Origin: JAABRU01 sp050180235
GTDB lineage: Bacteria; Desulfobacterota; Desulfobacteria; Desulfobacterales; Desulfococcaceae
Direction of reading: 5' to 3'
Length of the DNA stretch: 21,925 nt
Assembly: GCA_050180235.1 (NCBI GenBank)
Contig: JBFXEJ010000106.1
Location: forward strand, 1 to 21,925
Shown here: positions 6,757 through 14,841 of the stretch, one piece after another
Layout of the letters: every line of letters begins with the position of its first letter
How positions within the stretch are numbered: the first letter of the stretch is position 1
The notes under the pieces: generated by a model
Database searches by the model: none
What the model saw: only the letters and a program-made list of their open reading frames with translations
Told to the model about the DNA's origin: nothing
Position numbers and translations under genes: made by a program

Positions 6757-7334
6757 GAAAAATCCTTTATCATTTCCGCAACTGTCATTCTGATTTTATT
6801 TCTGATCCCAATATGTTGCTTCAGTCCGGATTCCAGACTGGCCATTTCCGAATAAAAACGCGTCCGGTCAAAACAGATATAATCTTTGCCTGCTGTCTGC
6901 TTTGTGAATGCGTCACATCCCGGACTGTAAACCGCTTTGCGTCCGGGCGGATGAAGTTCATGGGCAATGCCGTGAAGCCGGCAGATCATGGGCCGGAATT
7001 TGTACAGTATGCACAAACCGTTTTCATTGAGCGGACACATCACGCGTATCAACTGATTTTCCCTTTCCGCAGAAGCCATCTCCATGATGACTGTTTCAGC
7101 CTGTATTTTCAGTAAGTCCTGTTTTTCCGGGGCAAGTTCTGAAAATCCATGTTGCAGATACAGATATTCCAGCCATGTATGATGATAAAACCGTGTCAGG
7201 CAGCAGTTGTCCTCACAGCCACTGCAATGGAAACCGTACTGAGCCGCAACTTTTTCATAAGCCGCGTCCATATCAGCAAAAATGCTTTCCAATTCTTCCA
7301 AAAACCGTTCATATTTTTCAAAAGGCCAAATCAT
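6753..7334 (-). CDS. YkgJ-family cysteine-cluster protein (193 aa), upstream partner
   Basis: This is a second, divergent YkgJ-type protein. The first Cys block is HCSGCEDNCC (C37, C40, C44, C45 from the ATG start), followed by CPLNENGLCILYKFRPMICR with C100, C108 and C118, and two further cysteines (C140, C154). The RP-x-x-CR-x-HG motif is typical of the family. Metal binding is inferred from these cysteines. The reading frame can be opened at a TTG (7355), but the ATG at 7334 is more likely because no ribosome site precedes the TTG and the sequence there runs into a simple repeat. It shares an ATGA overlap with the next gene. Confidence 0.75.
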   Translation of the reverse strand: MIWPFEKYERFLEELESIFADMDAAYEKVAAQYGFHCSGCEDNCCLTRFYHHTWLEYLYLQHGFSELAPEKQDLLKIQAETVIMEMASAERENQLIRVMCPLNENGLCILYKFRPMICRLHGIAHELHPPGRKAVYSPGCDAFTKQTAGKDYICFDRTRFYSEMASLESGLKQHIGIRNKIRMTVAEMIKDFS

Positions 7335-7360
7335 ATCAGCAATCCGTTGTTTCAATTATG

Positions 7361-7388
7361 AATTGTTAATTGTCAATTGTCAATTGCC
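7361..7388. repeat. Four tandem 7-bp repeats (AATTGTC type)
   Basis: AATTGTT, AATTGTC, AATTGTC and AATTGCC follow each other directly in the short gap between the dGTPase stop codon and the first YkgJ-type gene. Such AATTGTC tracts are common intergenic simple repeats. No function is evident, but the tract separates the two genes' translation signals. Confidence 0.85.
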
Positions 7389-7389
7389 A

Positions 7390-8445
7390 TTACACCACAG
7401 GAATCGGAAAAAACAGTTTTGCATAAAGATTCATGGCATAGCGATCTGTCATGCTGGCAATGAAATCGCAGACCACCCGTTCATATGGCTGACCATTGTG
7501 TATCAGATGCTCCATTTCCAGATTGATCAGTTCCTGCTCCAGCCTGGAGGAATTTTCCAGAAAAAAATGATACAGTTCCGACAGAATCTTTTTGGCTTTG
7601 ACAAATTCCTTATGCACTTTGTCGGAACGATATACATTGTCATAAAGAAACTGCCGCAGCAGACTCATGGCAGAATACACATCATCACTCATATTCAGCA
7701 CCATTTCCCCATCAGTCACTTTGCTGGAATAGATAATATCGCGTATCATGTTCGTAGCTCTGTCAGGATGGTCTTTCCCAAGAATTTCTATACATTCACG
7801 CGGAACCTGATCTTCACGGATCACCCGGCTGCGGATGGCATCTTCCAAATCATGATTTAGATAGGCCATAATATCCGCAAAACGGACAACCTGTCCTTCA
7901 ATGGTGCAGGGCATTTCATTTATGTTTTCCGGAACAATTTTGCCGTATCCTTTGGAATGTTTTAAAATTCCATCCCGCACCTCATAGGTCAGATTCAGTC
8001 CCTTCCCCTTGTTTTCCAGTATGTCCACAACCCGGAGACTCTGCTCGTAATGGGCAAAACTGTGGGAAAAAATTTCCTTCAAAGCAGTTTCTCCGCTATG
8101 GCCGAAAGGGGTATGTCCCAGATCATGTCCCATTGCAATGGCTTCGGCCAGATCTTCGTTGAGATACATGGCCCGCGCAATGGTTCTGGCTATCTGCGCC
8201 ACTTCCAGAGTATGGGTCAGCCGGGTTCGGTACTGGTCTCCCATAGGGGAAAGAAAAACCTGGGTTTTGTATTTCAGCCGCCGGAACGCGTTGCAGAAGA
8301 CAATGCGATCCTTGTCCAACTGGAATGCAGTGCGCACATCCCGCATGGGTTCAGGATTTTTCCGCCCTCTGGACTTGGAACTCAGACAGCCATGAGAAGA
8401 CATAAAACGTCTTTCACGCTCTTCAAAATCTTCACGGATAGACAT
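7390..8445 (-). CDS. dgt: dGTPase-like HD-domain deoxynucleotide triphosphohydrolase
   Basis: This 351-aa protein is a deoxyguanosinetriphosphate triphosphohydrolase-like enzyme, which splits dNTPs into deoxynucleoside and tripolyphosphate. The HD metal site is complete: H78 in RLTHTLEVAQIAR, H107-D108 in GHDLGHTPFGH, and D191 in RFADIMAYLNHD. The N-terminal FRLDKDRI..-like segment (RTAFQLDKDRIVFCNAFRRLKYKTQVF) is typical of the family, and the length fits the shorter bacterial subtype. An AAGGAATT ribosome site precedes the ATG. It usually controls dNTP pools, though some dGTPases act against phages by depleting dNTPs. The position directly downstream of two R-M genes fits either reading. 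A 106-bp gap separates it from the upstream R-M gene. Confidence 0.9.
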   Translation of the reverse strand: MSIREDFEERERRFMSSHGCLSSKSRGRKNPEPMRDVRTAFQLDKDRIVFCNAFRRLKYKTQVFLSPMGDQYRTRLTHTLEVAQIARTIARAMYLNEDLAEAIAMGHDLGHTPFGHSGETALKEIFSHSFAHYEQSLRVVDILENKGKGLNLTYEVRDGILKHSKGYGKIVPENINEMPCTIEGQVVRFADIMAYLNHDLEDAIRSRVIREDQVPRECIEILGKDHPDRATNMIRDIIYSSKVTDGEMVLNMSDDVYSAMSLLRQFLYDNVYRSDKVHKEFVKAKKILSELYHFFLENSSRLEQELINLEMEHLIHNGQPYERVVCDFIASMTDRYAMNLYAKLFFPIPVV

Positions 8446-8551
8446 TTTTATAATTCCTTACGCATAGATGAAGGATTCTGCATTCTTAAAATTCACAACT
8501 GCCACAGAAATTACATTTTTTCTGTTTCATATTTTGGAATTTATCCTGTAT

Positions 8552-11500
8552 TTACAGATTATTCTGCCAGATTCTGTCAATTTTTTCCATGTATTCCCCT
8601 GTGACATTGAGGATGCTGACAGTATTTTTGAAATGCTCCTTTTCCTGATAGGTGAGTACCCGGCCTTTGCGGGATTTCAGCCACTTGTCCAGCACCTGAT
8701 AACCGCCAATGCAGAATTCCCATGCAGAGACAGGAATACCGGAGAAATACTGGGTTTTGCTGATGAAAACATTGCCTGTCTTACTGTTTTCATCCTGAAC
8801 AAAACGCACATTTTCCACAGCGTCACTGCCTGATTCCGGAAAGGAGACCGGGCTTTCAGAGTACGATTTTTTCATCAGATGGTGTTCCGAAAGTTCGCTT
8901 CCAATTTCGGAAAATGCCCTGAATATATTGAAATCATCCGCAAATGGAATTCGGGGAAAATCCATTTTCAGAAATTCAAGATACATTTCCCGGTAGGAAG
9001 GGCAGTGCATCACAGCATAAATGTAACCGAAAATATCCTCCGGTGAGGGAGAATGCGGCTGGTATTTCTTTCTGATGAAATCCTGAAATTCCTTTGTGAA
9101 ATTGACTTTTTTCTTCAGCCCGCTCTCTTCGTCAAACATGCCGTTCTGCCCGTTTTTCAAATCCGGATTCGGGGTTTGATAAAGATAAAGTGGAGCAATA
9201 TAGGTTTCTGAACCTGTGTTTTTTCCTCCCAGTGCAACATCCGCCAGTGCATCTGTAACATATCCGTAATCAAAAATACTGTTTTTACAGATTCTTGGAA
9301 ACACAAGTCCCCAATTTTTGCCTTTGATGAAATGCTGCATTATGTTGTAACGATTTGTGCCTCTTTCAATCAGATCAAAATGATAAATTATATTCCGTCT
9401 GTCAAAGGGCCTGTAAGTGTATTCATGAATATAATCAGCAATATTTATATTTGCCAGATTTTCTTTTGCCTTTTCCGGATTCCAGTCTCTTGTACCTTTC
9501 AGATTCAAAATTTCCTGTGAAAAATGCAAATCATTTTTGATGAATTTGCTGAACCGGCTTATCAGTTCCTCTCTCTCAAATCCCACAATAAAATGATCTC
9601 TGTGCGTTTTCACTCCGCCGGAATATTCTGCAAATATTTCATAAATGCCCATAAAAGAACCGTAATTTTTTACAGTCTTTCCGTTTTTCAGAGGAACAAA
9701 AAAATTCAGGGGCTCTTTGAAACGCTCCTTTCCCCAGAGTGTTTTTTTGAACTGCTTTTCAAAATTTTCTGTTTTCAGCTCTTTCCATTTCACTGTTCTT
9801 ATATCATGCTTTTGCAGAAATCCGAATTTATCCTCCCGTTTTCCGTACAGATCATAATAAAACACACGGCAGGCTTTTTCCCGTTTTTCTTTTTTCACAA
9901 AAAGACTTATGCCCACACCCTGCATAATGTCAAACACATTCTCATCAGCAGATCCGTCTTCACAGGTTTCCTGAATTCTTGCATTTCCATGCAGGTTCAG
10001 AATATAGATTTCATCAAAATCCCGCATAAGCAGCCCCCGCATTTTCCGGTGAATCAGGCCGCTCAGAAAGGAGTTGTTAGTGATGATGCCGATGACCCCC
10101 TGCCTGTTTTTCTCCATTTTGTGATGGGCAAAGCGGATGAATTTCACATAGTCGTCATGCAGGGGCTGAATGTTCTTTTCCCCTGAGGGTTTGTAATCAT
10201 CCACCCACTGACTTCCGCTTTTGGATTTGCTGTAATATGGCGGATTTCCGGTTATCACAAGCACGGGTTTTTCCAGTTTTACAGCATTGGCCTCATTGCC
10301 TTCTCTGGAAATGACCGGAAAAAGAGTATTGGTTTTGTGCTGCGAATCATCAAGGGTGTCAGTGAGATAAATCTGCAGTCTTTCATTATCCTGAATCTGA
10401 TAACCGCTGTCCTTCAGCAGTTGGGAAAGTTTCAGATGCGCGACTGCATACGGCGCGGCCAGGCATTCAAACCCGTAAAAATTCTTCAGAAGATGATCCC
10501 CAATTACACTTTTCAGACTGCCCGCATCTTTCTGACGGATTCTGTAAAGCACCAGTTCAAACACGGCCAGCAGAAAGGTTCCTGTTCCGGTCGCAAAGTC
10601 AAGAACTGTGACGGATGAATCTGCAAAACCTGCGGATTTGGAAAATGTGTCAGCAAGTATTCTGTCAATGGAACGGATAATGAAACCGACCACCTGCGCC
10701 GGAGTGTAATAAACGCCTTTTGCCTTTCTTTTCTGCGGATCAAATTCGCCCAGAAAGGTTTCATAAAAATACAGATAGGGATCAACTGTCTGCTCCGTGT
10801 CTGTTTTTTCAAAGGAAAGAGACTGTGAAATGCCTTTCAGATCAATATGGTTGATAAGACTGACAATCTCACTGAAAATCCACGATACATGGTTCGGCAG
10901 GGAATAGTCATAACTGATGAAACTGAAAAACTCTTTTATCACCCTGAAGGAGACAGGAACAAAACGGCCTGAGTCGCTCAGGGTTATGGTCTCACCGGAC
11001 TGCAGCCGTGCCAGAAAAAAGCCGTAAATCACGGTCTGCGCATACGCATCCGCAAACTCCTCATGATTCATGTCCTTTACCAGCATTTCCTGAAATGTGG
11101 CGCACAGTCCCCTGATTTTCTGCGAAAAATCATCATCCGCTTTGTTTTCCAGCAGTTCATTCACATATTCTTTGAGGATTTTTCCCCGCTCCGCAAGGCA
11201 CACGGCCAGTTTCTGCGAATCGCTTATCAGCGCAGGTGCGGACAGGAAAAAATTGAAGAAAAGTCTGTCAGCAGCATGAATTCGGTCTTCTGACAGAACG
11301 GATTTTGTTTTTTCCCAGTCTGCGGCATCAAACAGATCGCAGGTTTCCGCAGGCACGGGATCACCGTTCCGGAAAAGCAGGAACCTTCTGTAATCCGTGA
11401 GAATCAGATTGTCAGACAGGGCCAGATACTTTTTCATCTGCTCTGATTTTATTACAGAATCAGGATTCTCACCGGGTTTTTTGCATTCAATATAACCGGT

Positions 11501-11698
11501 TACTGCCCCGCTTTTCTCAATGCGGAAATCCGGCGCACCGAAGCCCTTTTTCCGTTTCGGCTCGTGGATGATGCGGATTTCCTGATCTGTTTTTATATGA
11601 TTCAGCAGATTTTCAAAATGCGTCCGGTACGTGTGCTCGGTTCCTTCCTGTCCGATCTGCTTCATCTGCTGAAAATATTCAATATAATGTTCTTTCAT
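8552..11698 (-). CDS. Single-chain restriction-modification enzyme (type IIG/ISP-like), copy 2
   Basis: This protein of about 1,048 aa combines DNA cleavage, adenine methylation and target recognition. An N-terminal nuclease motif APDF...YIECKK (PD-x13-ExK) lies around residues 55-75. A helical connector leads to RKAKGVYYTPAQVV, SAM motif I DFATGTGTFLL and the N6-adenine catalytic motif NPPY. The C-terminal third contains HEYTYRPFDRRNIIYH, resembling the type ISP specificity domain. There is no helicase domain, unlike full type ISP enzymes of about 1,500 aa. A TTG could open the frame at 11719, but the ATG at 11698 aligns with the paralogue's start and lies 2 nt after its stop codon, with AGGAA upstream. 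It is nearly identical to copy 1 except in the presumed recognition segment. Confidence 0.85.
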   Translation of the reverse strand: MKEHYIEYFQQMKQIGQEGTEHTYRTHFENLLNHIKTDQEIRIIHEPKRKKGFGAPDFRIEKSGAVTGYIECKKPGENPDSVIKSEQMKKYLALSDNLILTDYRRFLLFRNGDPVPAETCDLFDAADWEKTKSVLSEDRIHAADRLFFNFFLSAPALISDSQKLAVCLAERGKILKEYVNELLENKADDDFSQKIRGLCATFQEMLVKDMNHEEFADAYAQTVIYGFFLARLQSGETITLSDSGRFVPVSFRVIKEFFSFISYDYSLPNHVSWIFSEIVSLINHIDLKGISQSLSFEKTDTEQTVDPYLYFYETFLGEFDPQKRKAKGVYYTPAQVVGFIIRSIDRILADTFSKSAGFADSSVTVLDFATGTGTFLLAVFELVLYRIRQKDAGSLKSVIGDHLLKNFYGFECLAAPYAVAHLKLSQLLKDSGYQIQDNERLQIYLTDTLDDSQHKTNTLFPVISREGNEANAVKLEKPVLVITGNPPYYSKSKSGSQWVDDYKPSGEKNIQPLHDDYVKFIRFAHHKMEKNRQGVIGIITNNSFLSGLIHRKMRGLLMRDFDEIYILNLHGNARIQETCEDGSADENVFDIMQGVGISLFVKKEKREKACRVFYYDLYGKREDKFGFLQKHDIRTVKWKELKTENFEKQFKKTLWGKERFKEPLNFFVPLKNGKTVKNYGSFMGIYEIFAEYSGGVKTHRDHFIVGFEREELISRFSKFIKNDLHFSQEILNLKGTRDWNPEKAKENLANINIADYIHEYTYRPFDRRNIIYHFDLIERGTNRYNIMQHFIKGKNWGLVFPRICKNSIFDYGYVTDALADVALGGKNTGSETYIAPLYLYQTPNPDLKNGQNGMFDEESGLKKKVNFTKEFQDFIRKKYQPHSPSPEDIFGYIYAVMHCPSYREMYLEFLKMDFPRIPFADDFNIFRAFSEIGSELSEHHLMKKSYSESPVSFPESGSDAVENVRFVQDENSKTGNVFISKTQYFSGIPVSAWEFCIGGYQVLDKWLKSRKGRVLTYQEKEHFKNTVSILNVTGEYMEKIDRIWQNNL

Positions 11699-11700
11699 GC

Positions 11701-14700
11701 TTAAAATTCCTGCTGCCAAATTTTGTCAATTTTTTCCATGTACTGCTCTGTGACGGTGAGAATGCTGACAACATTTCTGAAATGCTCTTTTTCCTGATAG
11801 GTGAGCACCCGGCCTTTGCGGGATTTGAGCCATTTGTCCAGCACCTGATAACCGCCGATGCAGAATTCCCATGCTGAGACAGGAACATTGTCAAAATACT
11901 GGGCTTTATTGATGAAAACATTGCCTGTCTTACTGTTTTCATCCTGAACAAAACGCACATTTTCCACAGTGTCACTGCCTGATTCCGGAAAGGAAACCGG
12001 GCTGTCCGCATAAGATTTTTTCATCAGATGGTGTTCCGAAAGTTCGCTTCCAATTTCGGAAAATGCCCTGAATATATTGAAATCATCCGCAAAGGGAATG
12101 CGGGGAAAATCCATTTTCAGAAATTCCAGATACGTCTCCCGGTAAGACGGGCAGTGCATCACTGCGTAAATATAGCCAAAAATATCCTCCGGTGAGGGAG
12201 AATGCGGCTGGTATTTCTTTCTGATGAAATCCTGAAATTCCTTTGTGAAATTGACTTTTTTCTTCAGCCCGCTCTCTTCGTCAAACATTCCGTTCTGCCC
12301 GTTTTCCGAATCCGGGTTCGGGGTCTGGTAAAGATAAAGCGGCGCAACATAACTCTGACCGCCAATAAAATGGATGTCAGACAGTTTGTCTGTCACCATT
12401 GTGAAATCAAAGCGGCTGGCTCCGTAATCATTTCGGATAAAACACAATCCGATATTCCGGCCTTTTAAAAAATGTTGCATAGTGTTATACCGGTCTCTCC
12501 CGATTAACGCCAAATGATAGATTATCTTTCTTGCATCAAAGGGTCTGTAAGCATATTCATGAATATAAGCAGAAATATCGGCATTGATCAGCTTTTCTTT
12601 TGCTTCTTCCGGGTTCCAGTCTCCTGTGTTTTTCAGCTTCAGAACTTCATGAGCAAAGTGCATGTCATTTTTGATGAATTTAATGAATTTGCTTATCAGT
12701 TCCTCTCTCTCAAATCCCACAAGAAAATGATCCCTGTGCGTTTTCACTCCGCTTGAATGTTGTTTGAAAATTTCATAAATTCCCCAAAAAAAGCCGTAAT
12801 TCCTTACTGTCTTTCCGTTTTTCATGGGAACAAAGAAATTCAGGGGTTCTTTGAATCTCTCCTTTCCCCAGAGTGTTTTTTTGAACTGCTTTTCAAAATT
12901 TTCTGTTTTCAGCTCTTTCCATTTCACTGTTCTTATATCATGCTTTTCCAGAAATCCGAATTTATCCTCCCGTTTTCCGTACAGATCATGATAATACACG
13001 CGGCAGGCTTTTTCCCGTTTTTCCCTTTTGACAAAGATGCTGATGCCCACACCCTGCATGATGTCAAACACATTATCATCAGCAGAGCCGTCTTCGCAGG
13101 TTTCCTGAATTCTTGCGTTTCCGTGCAGGTTCAGGATGTAGATTTCATCAAAATCCCTCATCAGCAGCCCCCGCATTTTCCGGTGAATCAGTCCGCTCAG
13201 AAAGGAATTGTTGGTGATGATGCCGATGACACCCTGCCTGTTTTTCTCCATTTTGTGATGCGCAAAGCGGATGAATTTCACATAATCATCATGCAGCGGC
13301 TGAATGTTCTTTTCCCCTGCGGGTTTGTAATTCTCCACCCACTGACTTCCGCTTTTGGATCTGCTGTAATATGGCGGATTTCCGGTTATCACAAGCACGG
13401 GTTTTTCCAGTTTTACCGCATTGGCCTCGTTTCCCTCGCGGGAAATGACCGGAAAAAGAGTGTTGGTTTTATGCTGCGAATTATCAAGTGTGTCAGTGAG
13501 ATAAATCTGCAGTCTTTCATTATCCTGAATCTGATAACCGCTGTCTTTGAGCAGTTGGGAGAGTTTCAGATGCGCAACTGCATACGGTGCGGCAAGGCAT
13601 TCAAATCCATAAAAATTTTTCAGAAGATGATCCCCAATTACACTTTTCAGACTGCCCGCATCTTTCTGACGGATTCTGTCAAGCACCAGTTCAAAAACAG
13701 CCAGCAGAAAAGTGCCGGTTCCGGTTGCAAAATCAAGGACTGTGACGGATGAATCTGCAAATCCTGATGATTTGGAAAATGTGTCTGTCAGTATTCTGTC
13801 AATGGAACGGATAATAAAACCGACCACCTGCGCCGGTGTGTAATAAACCCCTTTTGCCTTCCGTTTCTGCGGATCAAATGCGCCCAGAAATGTTTCATAA
13901 AAATACAGATAGGGATCAGTTGTCTGCTCCGTGTCTGTTTTTTCAAAGGAAAGGGAGCGGGAAATTCCTTTGAGATCAATGTTGTTTATAAGACTGACAA
14001 TTTCCTGAAAAATCCACGAAATATGATTCGGACGGGAATAATCATGGCTGATGAACGTGAAAAACTCCCTGATAACCCGGAAAGAAACCGGAACAAAATG
14101 ATCCGCATCTCTCAGGATTATCTTCTGACCGGACTGCAGACGTGCCAGGAAAAAACCGTAAATAACAGTCTGCGCATACGCATCAGCAAACTCCTCATGA
14201 TTCATGTCCTTTACCAGCATTTCCTGAAATGTCTGGCACAGTCCCCTGATTTTCTGGGAAAAATCATCATCTGCTTTGTTTTCCAGCAGTTCATTCACAT
14301 ATTCTTTGAGAATTTTTCCCCGCTCCGCAAGGCACACGGCCAGCCGCTGAGAATCGCTTATCAGCGCAGGTGCGGACAGGAAAAAATTGGAGAAAAGCCT
14401 GCCAACTGCCTGAATTCGGTTTTCTGAAAGAACGGATTTGCTTTTTCCCAAATCTGCGGAATCAAACAAATCGCAGGTCTCCGCAGGCACAGGATCTCCG
14501 TTCCGGAAAAGCAGGAACCTTCTGTAATCCGTGAGAATCAGGTTGTCAGACAGAGCCAGATACTTTTTCATCTGCTCTGATTTGAGAACAGAATCAAGAT
14601 TCTCACCGGGTTTTTTGCATTCAATATAACCGGTTACTGCCCCGCTTTTTTCAGTCCGGAAATCCGGCGCACCGAAGCCCTTTTTCCGTTTCGGCTCGTG

Positions 14701-14841
14701 GATAATGCGGATTTCCTGATCTGTTTTTATATGATTCAGCAGATTCTCCATATGCGTGCGGTACGTGTGCTCGGTTCCTTCCGGCCCGATCTGCTTCATC
14801 TGCTGAAGATATTCATTATAGTGTTTTTTCATATCTGTCAT
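11701..14841 (-). CDS. Single-chain restriction-modification enzyme (type IIG/ISP-like), copy 1
   Basis: This 1,046-aa paralogue of the downstream gene has the same order of parts. Nuclease residues are D60, E74 and K76 (APDF...YIECKK). A helical linker covers about 150-300, GVYYTPAQVV starts near 331, SAM motif I DFATGTGTF is at 370-378 and NPPY at 488-491. The recognition part runs from about 680, with YRPFD near 765. Long blocks are identical to copy 2, but residues of about 682-830 differ heavily, for example VLKLKNTGDWNPEEAKEK here against ILNLKGTRDWNPEKAKEN, and then largely unrelated sequence. That is where a DNA-specificity domain is expected. Its ATG shares one base with the stop codon of the hexapeptide gene (TAATG), so translation is likely coupled. 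Confidence 0.85.
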   Translation of the reverse strand: MTDMKKHYNEYLQQMKQIGPEGTEHTYRTHMENLLNHIKTDQEIRIIHEPKRKKGFGAPDFRTEKSGAVTGYIECKKPGENLDSVLKSEQMKKYLALSDNLILTDYRRFLLFRNGDPVPAETCDLFDSADLGKSKSVLSENRIQAVGRLFSNFFLSAPALISDSQRLAVCLAERGKILKEYVNELLENKADDDFSQKIRGLCQTFQEMLVKDMNHEEFADAYAQTVIYGFFLARLQSGQKIILRDADHFVPVSFRVIREFFTFISHDYSRPNHISWIFQEIVSLINNIDLKGISRSLSFEKTDTEQTTDPYLYFYETFLGAFDPQKRKAKGVYYTPAQVVGFIIRSIDRILTDTFSKSSGFADSSVTVLDFATGTGTFLLAVFELVLDRIRQKDAGSLKSVIGDHLLKNFYGFECLAAPYAVAHLKLSQLLKDSGYQIQDNERLQIYLTDTLDNSQHKTNTLFPVISREGNEANAVKLEKPVLVITGNPPYYSRSKSGSQWVENYKPAGEKNIQPLHDDYVKFIRFAHHKMEKNRQGVIGIITNNSFLSGLIHRKMRGLLMRDFDEIYILNLHGNARIQETCEDGSADDNVFDIMQGVGISIFVKREKREKACRVYYHDLYGKREDKFGFLEKHDIRTVKWKELKTENFEKQFKKTLWGKERFKEPLNFFVPMKNGKTVRNYGFFWGIYEIFKQHSSGVKTHRDHFLVGFEREELISKFIKFIKNDMHFAHEVLKLKNTGDWNPEEAKEKLINADISAYIHEYAYRPFDARKIIYHLALIGRDRYNTMQHFLKGRNIGLCFIRNDYGASRFDFTMVTDKLSDIHFIGGQSYVAPLYLYQTPNPDSENGQNGMFDEESGLKKKVNFTKEFQDFIRKKYQPHSPSPEDIFGYIYAVMHCPSYRETYLEFLKMDFPRIPFADDFNIFRAFSEIGSELSEHHLMKKSYADSPVSFPESGSDTVENVRFVQDENSKTGNVFINKAQYFDNVPVSAWEFCIGGYQVLDKWLKSRKGRVLTYQEKEHFRNVVSILTVTEQYMEKIDKIWQQEF

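Noticed and set aside
5668..6855. A 395-aa plus-strand frame
   Set aside because: It runs antisense to the YkgJ gene whose cysteine pattern is clear, lacks a ribosome site, and its residue content is that of a shadow frame.
11679..11719. Start of the second R-M gene at TTG 11719
   Set aside because: The ATG at 11698 aligns with the paralogue's N-terminus and has a ribosome site; the extra seven residues are translated from the 3' end of the upstream gene.
12757..13752. A 331-aa plus-strand frame inside the R-M gene
   Set aside because: It is antisense to the methyltransferase domain with NPPY and SAM motifs. A similar shadow frame occurs in the paralogue, as expected from duplication.
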